11,302 nucleotides of DNA from Actinomycetales bacterium (GTDB lineage: Bacteria > Actinomycetota > Actinomycetes > Actinomycetales > JAHECE01). Under the pieces are notes generated by a model. It saw nothing but the letters and a program-made list of their open reading frames with translations, did not search any database and was not told where the DNA came from. Shown piece by piece: positions 1 to 7,003 of this stretch (position 1 is its first letter; each line of letters starts with the position of its first letter). The stretch is from positions 1 to 11,302 of the forward strand of contig JAHECE010000070.1 of NCBI GenBank assembly GCA_024641895.1, in the 5' to 3' direction. Position numbers and translations under genes: made by a program.

Positions 1-655
1 CGAAGTCCCACGGCTTCAGCCCATGCTCGTAGTACGCGTCGATCAGGCCCGCGGCCACGTGGCACAGGTCGATCGAGGCGGCCCCCAGGCGGCGGATGTC
101 GCGTACCCGCGGGAGGATCTGCGCGACGACCTGACCCTGCCGCGCCCGCCGCTCCGCCGTGTATTGGAACCCCGTCGCGATCAGGGAGCCCGCGAGCCCA
201 GGCCCGTCCTGGTGGTGAAGCCGTTCGCCGTCCCGCCACGCGCCCTCGCCTCGAGCCGCCGTCCACAGCACGCCCGATCCGTCGAGCACGGCGCCCGCCT
301 CGATGGTCCACCGCGCGGGATCGGGGTGACCGCTGACCGCGGCGACGGACACGGAGTAGTGCGGGATGCCGTAGAGGTAGTTCACCGTGCCGTCGATGGG
401 GTCGACCACCCAGGTGATCCCCGTGGTGCCCACGACATCGTCGCCCTCCTCGCCCAGGATGCCGTCGTCGGGCCGCAGCCGCGCCAGGCGCTCCCGCACC
501 AACCGCTCGGCCGCCAGGTCCATCTGGGTGACCACGTCGGCGGCCGACGACTTGGTGTGCGCCACCCGGGCCGCATGCCGCCCGTCGATGATGAGGCGGC
601 CGGCCTCGGTAGCCAGTGCGGTAGCAACGTCGAGGAGGTCCACGGGCATGGGCAT
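1..655 (-). CDS. Inositol monophosphatase family protein (3' end missing)
   Basis: Member of the Mg2+-dependent, Li+-sensitive IMPase/SuhB-like sugar phosphatase family; cytoplasmic. The 218 visible residues contain the metal and substrate motifs in order: K35 and D40, D46, the GEE(G) motif at 68-70, the DPIDGT box at 85-90 (metal ligands D85 and D88), and a late KPWD motif ending at D217, which is the C-terminal metal-ligand site. The gene runs off the left edge immediately after this WD motif, so about 40-60 C-terminal residues are missing. The start at 655 gives MPMPVDLLDV; a second ATG two codons later is equally possible. No good Shine-Dalgarno is visible. It diverges from sepH with 83 bp between starts, an arrangement I recall from other Actinobacteria. 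Family assignment is firm. The substrate is open: inositol-1-phosphate, histidinol-phosphate and nucleotide bisphosphate phosphatases share these motifs. Confidence 0.93.
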   Translation of the reverse strand, partial: MPMPVDLLDVATALATEAGRLIIDGRHAARVAHTKSSAADVVTQMDLAAERLVRERLARLRPDDGILGEEGDDVVGTTGITWVVDPIDGTVNYLYGIPHYSVSVAAVSGHPDPARWTIEAGAVLDGSGVLWTAARGEGAWRDGERLHHQDGPGLAGSLIATGFQYTAERRARQGQVVAQILPRVRDIRRLGAASIDLCHVAAGLIDAYYEHGLKPWDF

Positions 656-738
656 GAGTCCATCGTAGGAGCGGGCCCAATCATGCGGGACCGGGGTGTC
701 GCGGCCTCGCTCCGGGGCTCGCGTGGCACCCTGAGTCC
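656..738. promoter_or_regulatory. Divergent intergenic region between IMPase gene and sepH
   Basis: These 83 bp must carry the start signals of both divergent genes, because neither has another upstream spacer in the window. I see no convincing -35/-10 hexamers and no Shine-Dalgarno in front of either start. Short leaders or leaderless transcripts, common in Actinobacteria, would explain this. The call rests on gene layout only. Confidence 0.35.
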
Positions 739-1821
739 ATGACTCGCCTCACGCTCGTGGGTCCCTCGGAGGACGGTCTTCACCTCGTCGTGGAGACCGA
801 GTCGGGTGACCGCCTCGAGCTCCCCTTGTCCGATGAGCTCCGACACGCCGTGCGGTACACCCGCGCCGCCGCCCCGCCCGCACACGCGGACGACGATGCC
901 GGCGACGGCTCGCCCACGCTGTCGCCACGGGAGATTCAGCAGCGGATCCGCGCGGGTCTCAGCGGGGCGGAGCTCGCGGAGCTCACCGGCGCGTCCTTGA
1001 GCGCCATCGAGAAGTACGAGGCCCCGGTGGCCGCCGAGCGTCAGTACATCGCGGACCTCGCCCGCGAGACCAGGATCGGCCGCGACCCGAGCGCGCCCCA
1101 GCTTGGCGAGCTGGTGACGGACCGGCTGGCGGCGCGCGGCGTCGATCCCGAGATGGTGACCTGGGACGCGTGGCGCGAACAGGACGAGCCGTGGAACGTC
1201 GCGGCGGACTATCGCGTCTCGGGGCGCAGCGTGCGAGCGCTGTGGACCTTCGACCACACGGCACGCACGGTGACCGCGGAGGATGAGGAGGCCCGCTGGC
1301 TCTCCGAGACCGAACTGCTGGACGTCCCCATCCCCCGCCGCCACTTGAGTGCAGTGCGCGACGCGCTCGAAGGGAGGGTGGCGCCGCTGCACGCGAGCCG
1401 CCCGCCCGCCCCGGTCACGGATGCCACGCCGGTGCTCAAGGCCGAACCCGCGGCCGAGGCGGATGACGACACCGCCGAATCCGCCATCGTGCTGCCGCGC
1501 CCCGTCGAGACTCAGACGGAGCTGCTGCTCGAGGACCTCGACCTGCGGCGCGGCACGCGAGAGGGCGTCGCCGAGCCCGACGAGGATGACGACGCGGACG
1601 AGGACGCCTTCGAGGGCTTCGGGCCCGCACGCCGCGCGCGGCAGGCGGAGACCGGATTCGCCCACCCCGCGGCACGCCCCAAGCCGGAGCCCGCGCGTAC
1701 GGTCGCGACCGTACGGACCGCGAGCGAGGAGCCGGCCGAGCGCCGTTCGGCCAAGCGCGGGCGGGCCTCGGTCCCCAGCTGGGACGAGATCGTCTTCGGC
1801 GCGAAGAACGACCAGGGCTGA
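739..1821 (+). CDS. sepH: Septation protein SepH (DUF3071)
   Basis: 360-aa cytoplasmic cell-division protein. In Streptomyces and mycobacteria SepH binds FtsZ through an N-terminal helix-turn-helix-like DUF3071 domain and stimulates filament assembly. Residues 1-40 form the conserved opening (MTRLTLVGPSEDG). The HTH-like segment is about 60-105 (LSPREIQQRI, then GLSGAELAELTG, then IEKYEAPVAAERQYI). The rest of the conserved N-terminal region extends to about 215, with DVPIPRRHLSAVRDALEG near its end. Residues 216-335 are a disordered Pro/Ala and acidic linker containing a DEDDDADEDA run near 281-290. The conserved C-terminal tail is RASVPSWDEIVFG at 342-354. Length is close to the Streptomyces protein. 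The ATG at 739 matches the family N-terminus. It converges with the phosphodiesterase gene (stop codons 7 bp apart). A 20-bp palindrome lies in the linker-coding part. Confidence 0.95.
   Translation: MTRLTLVGPSEDGLHLVVETESGDRLELPLSDELRHAVRYTRAAAPPAHADDDAGDGSPTLSPREIQQRIRAGLSGAELAELTGASLSAIEKYEAPVAAERQYIADLARETRIGRDPSAPQLGELVTDRLAARGVDPEMVTWDAWREQDEPWNVAADYRVSGRSVRALWTFDHTARTVTAEDEEARWLSETELLDVPIPRRHLSAVRDALEGRVAPLHASRPPAPVTDATPVLKAEPAAEADDDTAESAIVLPRPVETQTELLLEDLDLRRGTREGVAEPDEDDDADEDAFEGFGPARRARQAETGFAHPAARPKPEPARTVATVRTASEEPAERRSAKRGRASVPSWDEIVFGAKNDQG
1696..1715. repeat. 20-bp perfect palindrome within sepH
   Basis: The half-site CGTACGGTCG is followed directly by its exact reverse complement, with no spacer. 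It is in frame with sepH and encodes residues 320-326 (RTVATVR) of the low-conservation linker. It could bind a dimeric protein or fold in the mRNA; no function is established. Confidence 0.6.
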
Positions 1822-1828
1822 CCCGCCC

Positions 1829-2998
1829 CTAGGAGTCCCCGGCCACGAGCAGGGGGACCAGCAGTTCCTCCGGGGTCAGTGAGCCGTGGACGCCGATCAG
1901 CGCCAGGGCCTGATCAGACTGCGTGCGCGAGTCCACGACCGTCGCGCGGCCCGCCATCGCGACCACGACGTCGCCGATGCGCTCGTCCACATGCGGCGCG
2001 ACGGGGCCGAACAGCCCCAGGTCGATCGCCTCCGCCCGCTCGAGCACCGCCGCGTGGGTGCCCACCGTCTCCCTCCACCGCGCGGCGACGCCTGCCGCCG
2101 CCGCCGCATCGTCCACGTGGAGGTGAAGGGCGCGAGGCTCCCCCGCCACGAGCCGCACGCCTCGCGACAGGGCAGGCTCGCCCGCGACGTCCCAGCGCGG
2201 AGCCCCGGTCACGTCGACCATCCCGTGGTCGGCCGTGACCACCATCACCGCATGGCGCGGGAGGCGGACGCGCAGCCGCCGAAGCTCTTGGTCTGCGTCC
2301 TCGAGCGCCGCGACCCAGGCATCGGACTGCCAGCCGTGCTTGTGGCCCGCCGCGTCGATCTCTCCCCAGTACAGGTACGTGAGGCCGGGCCGGCGCGCGC
2401 GAGTGATCGCCTCGTCCACCCGGGCGGCGAGCCGGTCAGCGCCCACGAACTCGCCCCCGGACAGCGCCGCGCGCGTGAGCCCCGAGCCGGCGAACCTGCG
2501 CTTGCCCAGCGAGGCGACGACGATGCCGGCGTTTTGCGCCGCGGCGAGCAGCGAGGGCTCACGCTGCCAGACCTCCGGCTCGTCCACGCCCTCCCACGAC
2601 ACCAGGTTGGCCGCCTCGCCGGTGCGCGGATTGTGCGCCGTGTAGCCGGTCATGCCCGTCGCGCCCGCCGCGCGGCCTGTACCGAACAGCGCGAGCGACG
2701 TGGCCGTGGTGGTGGGGAAGCCCGCCGTGATGACCTCGGACTCCGTCGAGCGCAGGAAGGGCGCGTGCCCGCGCCGCGCGTCGAGCTGGAGGTGACCCAA
2801 CCCGTCGAGCAGCACCACCACGGCGTGCTCGGCGCGAGGCACCCCCAGCCGCACCCGGTCCGCCTCGGCGTCCCTGCCGGTCACCGCATCGGCCACGCCC
2901 ACGGCGGCGAGGGCCGCAGGCAGGACCGCACCCAACTCGAGACCCCCGTAGTCGGGGACGGACAGCCCGGCATCGGCGAGCCGTCCAGCGGAGCTCAC
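1829..2998 (-). CDS. Alkaline phosphatase superfamily / nucleotide pyrophosphatase-type phosphodiesterase
   Basis: 389-aa predicted metal-dependent phosphodiesterase/phosphatase of the type I phosphodiesterase (PF01663-like) branch. Two-metal site elements appear in order: D65 in VVLLDGLGH, the nucleophile-bearing segment FPTTTATS at 94-101, D215 and H219 in YWGEIDAAGHKHG, D257 and H258 in VVTADHGMVD, and H371 in GVHGSLTPEELLVPLL. No signal peptide or membrane anchor is visible, so it is probably cytoplasmic. The reading frame stays open upstream into the DUF5998 gene, but the chosen start is the GTG at 2998. This overlaps the DUF5998 stop by GTGA and gives the length expected for the actinobacterial protein. 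The pair therefore looks translationally coupled and co-transcribed. The superfamily is clear; the substrate is unknown. Confidence 0.88.
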   Translation of the reverse strand: MSSAGRLADAGLSVPDYGGLELGAVLPAALAAVGVADAVTGRDAEADRVRLGVPRAEHAVVVLLDGLGHLQLDARRGHAPFLRSTESEVITAGFPTTTATSLALFGTGRAAGATGMTGYTAHNPRTGEAANLVSWEGVDEPEVWQREPSLLAAAQNAGIVVASLGKRRFAGSGLTRAALSGGEFVGADRLAARVDEAITRARRPGLTYLYWGEIDAAGHKHGWQSDAWVAALEDADQELRRLRVRLPRHAVMVVTADHGMVDVTGAPRWDVAGEPALSRGVRLVAGEPRALHLHVDDAAAAAGVAARWRETVGTHAAVLERAEAIDLGLFGPVAPHVDERIGDVVVAMAGRATVVDSRTQSDQALALIGVHGSLTPEELLVPLLVAGDS

Positions 2999-3009
2999 CC
3001 GCGAGCCCC
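2990..3009 (-). promoter_or_regulatory. Start-codon hairpin at the DUF5998/phosphodiesterase junction
   Basis: On the minus-strand transcript GGGGCTC (3009-3003) can pair with GAGCTCC (2996-2990), a 7-bp stem with one G-U pair and a 6-nt loop. The GTG start of the phosphodiesterase sits at the loop/stem edge. Ribosomes finishing the DUF5998 frame would open it, which fits coupled translation. Inferred from sequence only. Confidence 0.35.
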
Positions 3010-3561
3010 GATCGCGTTCTGAAGCACCCCGGAGAAGTCCTGCAGCGCTCGCACGGAGTCCTCGCCGTCGGCGATCAGGCTCACCCGCACCAGCACGTCG
3101 TCCGAGGTGAGCGTGCCCGTGTAACCGTGATCCGCGTCGCAGCTCTCGTCGCCGCACGTGGCCGGCTCGAGGTCTACGCGCGAATGCACCGAGCCGCCCA
3201 CCGCGAGCACCAGCTCGGTGGGCGGGTCGCCCTCGCGGTACTGCTCGGGCTCGTGGACCACGTGCGTCATCGCCATGTTGCGGATCGCGGTGAGCGCCGT
3301 GGTCTCGACGGTCGCGGACGCCTCGTGGACGCCCTCCGCGCCGTGTCCGGCGCCGTCGTCCATGTGGACGCGCAGCAGCCGCGTGTCGGTGACCACCAGC
3401 ACGGTCATGTGCCGGCGGACCTCGCGGTCGTCGAACGTGGTCTCGGCGTGGACGAAGTGAGCGCGGGCCGTCTCGGCGCCGATCGCGGAGCGGAGCACCG
3501 AGGTCGCGAGGGCCGGGTAGTACCCCGCGAACCGGACCGCCTGGTCGAGGGTGTGTGACAT
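2995..3561 (-). CDS. DUF5998 family protein
   Basis: 188-aa soluble protein of unknown function, conserved in Actinobacteria. Recognised by the overall pattern, especially the late CGDESCDADHGYTGTL segment (C136, C141, H145), which could hold a metal although this is unproven, and by the N-terminal FAGYYPALATSVLRSAI and the HMTVLVVTDTRLLRVHMDDG strand pair. No signal peptide or membrane segment. The ATG at 3561 (MSHTLDQAV) matches the family opening. An upstream in-frame extension exists but runs through the likely promoter. A weak AAGGTGAG lies 12 nt upstream; a -10-like GACAAT 7 nt before the ATG suggests a nearly leaderless transcript instead. It is the first gene of a two-gene unit with the phosphodiesterase and diverges from parC. 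Confidence 0.87.
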   Translation of the reverse strand: MSHTLDQAVRFAGYYPALATSVLRSAIGAETARAHFVHAETTFDDREVRRHMTVLVVTDTRLLRVHMDDGAGHGAEGVHEASATVETTALTAIRNMAMTHVVHEPEQYREGDPPTELVLAVGGSVHSRVDLEPATCGDESCDADHGYTGTLTSDDVLVRVSLIADGEDSVRALQDFSGVLQNAIGARG

Positions 3562-3715
3562 GGCCGCTATTGTCTCACCTTCGTAGGCGGTGTGAAGGCG
3601 ACCGCGGGTGGACGATGCACGGCCTGAGGGTCGGCCCGCGTGGCATCGGGGCGGCGTGGGACGGGCGGGAGACAATACGGGCGCGACCCGTACGAGACGA
3701 AGGATGAGGTGTCAG
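3562..3715. promoter_or_regulatory. Divergent promoter region, DUF5998 gene and parC
   Basis: This 154-bp spacer holds start signals for both directions. Minus strand: TTCACA (3596-3591), 16-bp spacer, GACAAT (3574-3569), then 7 nt to the DUF5998 ATG. Plus strand: GACAAT at 3671-3676, without a recognisable -35, followed by an inverted repeat (3676-3692) and a Shine-Dalgarno (GGATGAGG, 3702-3709) in front of the parC ATG. The 9-mer GAGACAATA is present once in each orientation (3568-3576 and 3669-3677), about 100 bp apart. The promoter calls are inference. Confidence 0.5.
3676..3692. promoter_or_regulatory. Inverted repeat at the presumed parC start site (candidate operator)
   Basis: TACGGG, 5-nt spacer CGCGA, CCCGTA: a perfect 6-bp dyad beginning on the last base of the -10-like GACAAT and spanning where transcription would begin. 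The position suits a repressor site or a 5'-UTR hairpin. The motif matches no regulator I can name. Confidence 0.35.
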
Positions 3716-6142
3716 ATGACCGACGCACCCGACGCGCAGATCGTCGATATCGACGTCAGCGCCGAGATGGAGGCGTCGTTCCTCGAGTACGCGTACTCGG
3801 TGATCTACTCCCGTGCGCTCCCCGACGCACGCGACGGGCTCAAGCCCGTCCAGCGCCGCATCATCTACATGATGCAGGACATGGGGCTGCGGCCCGATCG
3901 CGGCTACGTCAAGTCCGCCCGCGTCGTGGGCGAGGTCATGGGAAAGCTCCACCCCCACGGCGACACGGCCATCTACGACGCGCTGGTCCGCATGGCTCAG
4001 TCGTTCTCGTTGCGCCTGCCGCTGGTGGACGGACACGGCAACTTCGGGTCGCTCGACGACGGGCCGGCGGCCTCGCGTTACACCGAGGCGCGGCTGGCGC
4101 CCGCCGCGCTCGCGATGACCGCCGACCTCGACGAGGGCGTCGTCGACTTCGTCGCCAACTACGACAACAAGCTCACCCAGCCGTCGGTGCTCCCGGCCGC
4201 CGTCCCGAACCTGCTGGTCAACGGTGCCGCCGGCATCGCCGTGGGCATGGCGACCAACATGGCGCCGCACAACCTGGTCGAAGTGGTCTCCGCCGCGCGG
4301 CACCTGCTCGCGAACCCGCGCGCGAGCCTCGACGAGCTCATGCGGTTCGTGCCCGGCCCGGACCTGCCCACCGGCGGCAAGATCGTGGGCCTCGACGGCG
4401 TGCGCCAGGCGTACGAGACCGGCAAGGGCGCCTTTCGCACCCGCGCGAGCACCCGCGTCGAGAAGGTGACGGCGCGCCGCCAGGGCATCGTCGTGACCGA
4501 GCTGCCGTACGGCGTGGGCCCCGAGAAGGTCATCGAGAGGATCAAGGACGCGGTCTCCGCGAAGAAGCTGGACGGCATCTCCGCCGTCACCGACCTCACG
4601 GACCGCCACCACGGCCTCCGGCTCGTCATCGAGATCAAGAACGGCTTCAACCCGGATGCCGTGCTCGAGAAGCTCTACAAGGTCACGCCGCTCGAGGAGA
4701 GCTTCTCCATCAACAACGTCGCGCTCGTCGACGGCGAACCTCGGACTCTCGGGCTCAAGGAGCTGCTGGCGGTGTGGGTGGGGCACCGCATCACCGTGGT
4801 GCGTCGCCGCTCCGAGTTCCGCCTCAAGGCCCGCCGCGAGCGGTTGCACCTGGTCGACGGCCTGCTGGTGGCGATCCTCGACATCGACGACGTGATCCAG
4901 ATCATCCGGTCGTCGGAGGACGCGGGAGAGGCGCGCGGTCGCCTCATGACCGCGTTCGACCTGTCCGAGATTCAGGCGGACTACATCCTCGAGCTGCGCC
5001 TGCGGCGCCTGACCAAGTTCTCCCGACTCGAGCTCGAGAACGAGAAGGCCCAGCTGCTCGCCGAGATCGCCGAGCTCGAGGAGATCCTCGGCTCTGAGAC
5101 GGTGCTCAAGGGCGTGGTGGGCCGCGAGATGGACGCCGTCGCAGCCCAGTACGGCACGCCGCGACGCACCATCCTGCTCGCGGATGGCGGGGCCCTCTCC
5201 CCCACCCCGGTGGCCGGGGCGAAGGCACCAGCCCTGGCGATGGAGATCGAGGACTCGCCCTGTTACGCGATGCTCTCGAGCACGGGCCTCATCGCGAGAA
5301 CGTCGGCCGACGAGCCGCCCGCACGCGAAGGGCGTCGCTCGTCGCACGACGCGCTGCGCGCTGTGGTCCATTCGTCGGCACGCGCGGACGTCGGGCTCGT
5401 CACCAGCCGCGGCCGCATCGTCCGGGTGTCTCTGCTCGACGTGCCGGCGCTGGCGCCCACCTCCGAGCCGCCCTCGCTGGGTGGTGGCACGCCCGTCGCC
5501 GAGGTCGCGGGGCTCGAGCGAGGCGAGGAGCCCGTGGGCATGGTGCCGCTGGACGGCGCGACGCCAGTGGCGATCGGGACCGCCCAAGGCGTGGTCAAGC
5601 GCGTGCGTGCCGATGACATCCCTCAGAAGGACGCCTGGGAGGCGATCTCCCTCGCGGACGGCGACGTGGTGCTGGGTGCGGGCGCGGCCTCCGACGGCGA
5701 CCAGCTGGTCTTCGTCGCCGACGATGCCAGCCTGCTGCACTTCGATGCGGCGCTGGTGCGCCCTCAGGGACGCGCGGGTGGCGGCATGGCCGGGATCAAG
5801 GTGGGCGCCGGCACGGGAGTCGTGTTCTTCGGTGTGGTCCGTGCGGGGACCGATGCGGCGGTCGTCACCATCTCCGGCCCTTCGAACGCGCTTCCGGGCA
5901 CCGCGGCGGGGTCCGCGAAGTGGACTCCCCTCGCCGAGTACCCCACCAAGGGCCGCGCGACCGGCGGAGTGCGCGCCCACCGCTTCCTCAAGGGTGAGGA
6001 CGTGCTGCTGCTCGCGTGGGCCGGGCCCACTCCTCCGCGCGCGTGCTCGAGCGCCGGTCAGCCGATCGACCTGCCTTCGGAGCCTGGCCGTAGGGACGGC
6101 TCGGGCACCGCTCTCGCGGCGCCCGTCGCCGGCCTCGGCTGA
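3716..6142 (+). CDS. parC: DNA topoisomerase IV subunit A (GyrA/ParC family)
   Basis: 808-aa breakage-rejoining subunit of a type IIA topoisomerase; pairs with ParE to decatenate replicated chromosomes. The winged-helix catalytic core has the quinolone pocket HPHGDTAIYD (79-88; T84 and D88 correspond to E. coli GyrA S83 and D87) and the DNA-linking tyrosine Y122 in SRYTEARLAP. A tower and coiled-coil region follows (LELRLRRLTKFSRLELENEKAQL, starting near residue 423). From about 482 comes a beta-pinwheel C-terminal domain. That domain lacks the QRRGGKG GyrA box needed for negative supercoiling: the corresponding loop reads AREGRRSSHDA. This favours topoisomerase IV over gyrase. The start at 3716 is set by GGATGAGG 6 nt upstream; an ATG at 3704 overlaps that site. 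It converges with the minus-strand parE cluster. Confidence 0.93.
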   Translation: MTDAPDAQIVDIDVSAEMEASFLEYAYSVIYSRALPDARDGLKPVQRRIIYMMQDMGLRPDRGYVKSARVVGEVMGKLHPHGDTAIYDALVRMAQSFSLRLPLVDGHGNFGSLDDGPAASRYTEARLAPAALAMTADLDEGVVDFVANYDNKLTQPSVLPAAVPNLLVNGAAGIAVGMATNMAPHNLVEVVSAARHLLANPRASLDELMRFVPGPDLPTGGKIVGLDGVRQAYETGKGAFRTRASTRVEKVTARRQGIVVTELPYGVGPEKVIERIKDAVSAKKLDGISAVTDLTDRHHGLRLVIEIKNGFNPDAVLEKLYKVTPLEESFSINNVALVDGEPRTLGLKELLAVWVGHRITVVRRRSEFRLKARRERLHLVDGLLVAILDIDDVIQIIRSSEDAGEARGRLMTAFDLSEIQADYILELRLRRLTKFSRLELENEKAQLLAEIAELEEILGSETVLKGVVGREMDAVAAQYGTPRRTILLADGGALSPTPVAGAKAPALAMEIEDSPCYAMLSSTGLIARTSADEPPAREGRRSSHDALRAVVHSSARADVGLVTSRGRIVRVSLLDVPALAPTSEPPSLGGGTPVAEVAGLERGEEPVGMVPLDGATPVAIGTAQGVVKRVRADDIPQKDAWEAISLADGDVVLGAGAASDGDQLVFVADDASLLHFDAALVRPQGRAGGGMAGIKVGAGTGVVFFGVVRAGTDAAVVTISGPSNALPGTAAGSAKWTPLAEYPTKGRATGGVRAHRFLKGEDVLLLAWAGPTPPRACSSAGQPIDLPSEPGRRDGSGTALAAPVAGLG

Positions 6143-6143
6143 G

Positions 6144-6176
6144 CGGCGCGACGGGCGGGCGGCGCGTCGCGCCCGC
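6144..6176. terminator. Hairpin-forming spacer between convergent parC and USP-like gene
   Basis: The 36 bp between the two stop codons can fold two mutually exclusive GC-rich hairpins: GGCGCGAC (6145-6152) with GTCGCGCC (6166-6173), or GCGGGCG (6155-6161) with CGCCCGC (6170-6176). Neither has a U-tract, as is frequent for actinobacterial terminators. The inverted symmetry could serve both directions. Confidence 0.5.
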
Positions 6177-6178
6177 GG

Positions 6179-7003
6179 TCAGATCGCCGTCTCCGGAGCC
6201 ACGGGCTCGACCCCACTCCCCCGGCGGAGGCGCACCGCATCGCCCACCAGGAGCACGTCTCCCTTGAAGAACCGCAGGAGCCACAGCACCGCGTCGACGT
6301 TTGCATCGTGCTGGATGCGCGCAGGCGCCCCGGGCTCGGCGCGAGTCGATCGTCGCCCGATGACGTCCAGCACCGAGTGCACGGCAAGGGTGAACTCGCC
6401 TCGCAGCACGGTGTCGAGAGGCCGCGCGACCTTCCGGTAGCGGACCTTCACCCCATAGCCCCCCGCCTCGACGTCCGCCCGGTGGCCCACCTCCGCGGCA
6501 CGCCGCACATACAGGCCCTGCTTGGGCAGGATGCGCGCCACCGCGACGCCCCTGCGCATCGCGATCTCGAGGGCGAAGGCGAGCCCGTATCCCGATGCCT
6601 CGCCAGTGTTGGAGAACACGGCGACGTCTCCGGGCACGTCGTGGTCACGCATGACGAGCACGGCCACCGTCGGGTGGCCCGCCTCGCCGGCGTCGATGGC
6701 GCCGTTGACCGCCTCCAGCAGAAACCTCCGGCGGTGCAGGGGCGTCGCGACCACCACCAGCTTGCAGTCGCGCACTGCGGCACGCAGGATCGCCTCACGC
6801 ACGCCTCCACGCACCAGCCCACCGTCGACGATCTCGACCTCCGGGCAGAGGTCACGGAACCGCTCCGTCTCATCGAACAGGGCGTCGGAGCTGAGCAGCA
6901 CAAGCGAGGCCGCGGCCCTCGCGATGCGTTCCACCGCGCGGTCGCTGAGCCGATGACCGTCGAAGACGGCGATCCGCCGCTTGGCCTCGATGACCCCGGT
7001 CAC
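6179..7003 (-). CDS. Uncharacterised protein with two UspA-like lobes
   Basis: 274 aa, soluble, not securely assigned. By eye it has two alternating beta/alpha lobes of about 110-135 residues. Lobe 1 (about 10-120) has RRIAVFDGH, a helix, ASLVLLSSD, then DCKLVVVATPLHRRRFLLEAVNGAI and PTVAVLVMRDH, which resembles the closing half of a universal stress protein. Lobe 2 (about 125-262) has GDVAVFSNTGEASGYGLAFALEIAMRRGVAVARILP, like a UspA beta1-alpha1-beta2, and ends KGDVLLVGDAVRLRRG. The usual UspA ATP motif (G-2x-G-9x-G-S/T) is not evident, so nucleotide binding is doubtful. The GTG at 7003 overlaps the TGA of the upstream 119-aa gene by 4 bp and has GGAGGG just upstream. It is last in the thrE-like group. 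Alternatives: another Rossmann-like fold. The coding call is strong, the fold call weak. Confidence 0.75.
   Translation of the reverse strand: MTGVIEAKRRIAVFDGHRLSDRAVERIARAAASLVLLSSDALFDETERFRDLCPEVEIVDGGLVRGGVREAILRAAVRDCKLVVVATPLHRRRFLLEAVNGAIDAGEAGHPTVAVLVMRDHDVPGDVAVFSNTGEASGYGLAFALEIAMRRGVAVARILPKQGLYVRRAAEVGHRADVEAGGYGVKVRYRKVARPLDTVLRGEFTLAVHSVLDVIGRRSTRAEPGAPARIQHDANVDAVLWLLRFFKGDVLLVGDAVRLRRGSGVEPVAPETAI

Noticed and set aside
656..739. Repeated GAGTCCAT at 656-663 and 732-739
   Set aside because: An 8-bp repeat in GC-rich DNA is expected by chance, and its placement relative to the two starts is not symmetrical.
382..1665. 427-codon minus-strand frame across sepH and the IMPase start
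   Set aside because: It covers sepH in antisense and the IMPase gene in a wrong frame; the true IMPase frame carries the GEEG and DPIDGT motifs.
1822..1828. Terminator between sepH and the phosphodiesterase gene
   Set aside because: Only 7 bp separate the stops, and no stable inverted repeat is found around them.
1886..3022. Plus-strand open frame of 378 codons opposite the phosphodiesterase
   Set aside because: Arg/His-rich antisense shadow; the minus strand holds all metal-site motifs.
3794..4090. Quinolone-resistance substitution in ParC
   Set aside because: The pocket has T84 and D88; Thr is a common natural residue at the Ser83-equivalent site, and the acidic residue is intact.
3575..5980. 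Very long open frame (801 codons) on the minus strand opposite parC
   Set aside because: It is antisense to a clear ParC, is dominated by His/Arg/Asp/Gly/Val as expected from the complement of GC-rich codons, and shows no domain motif.
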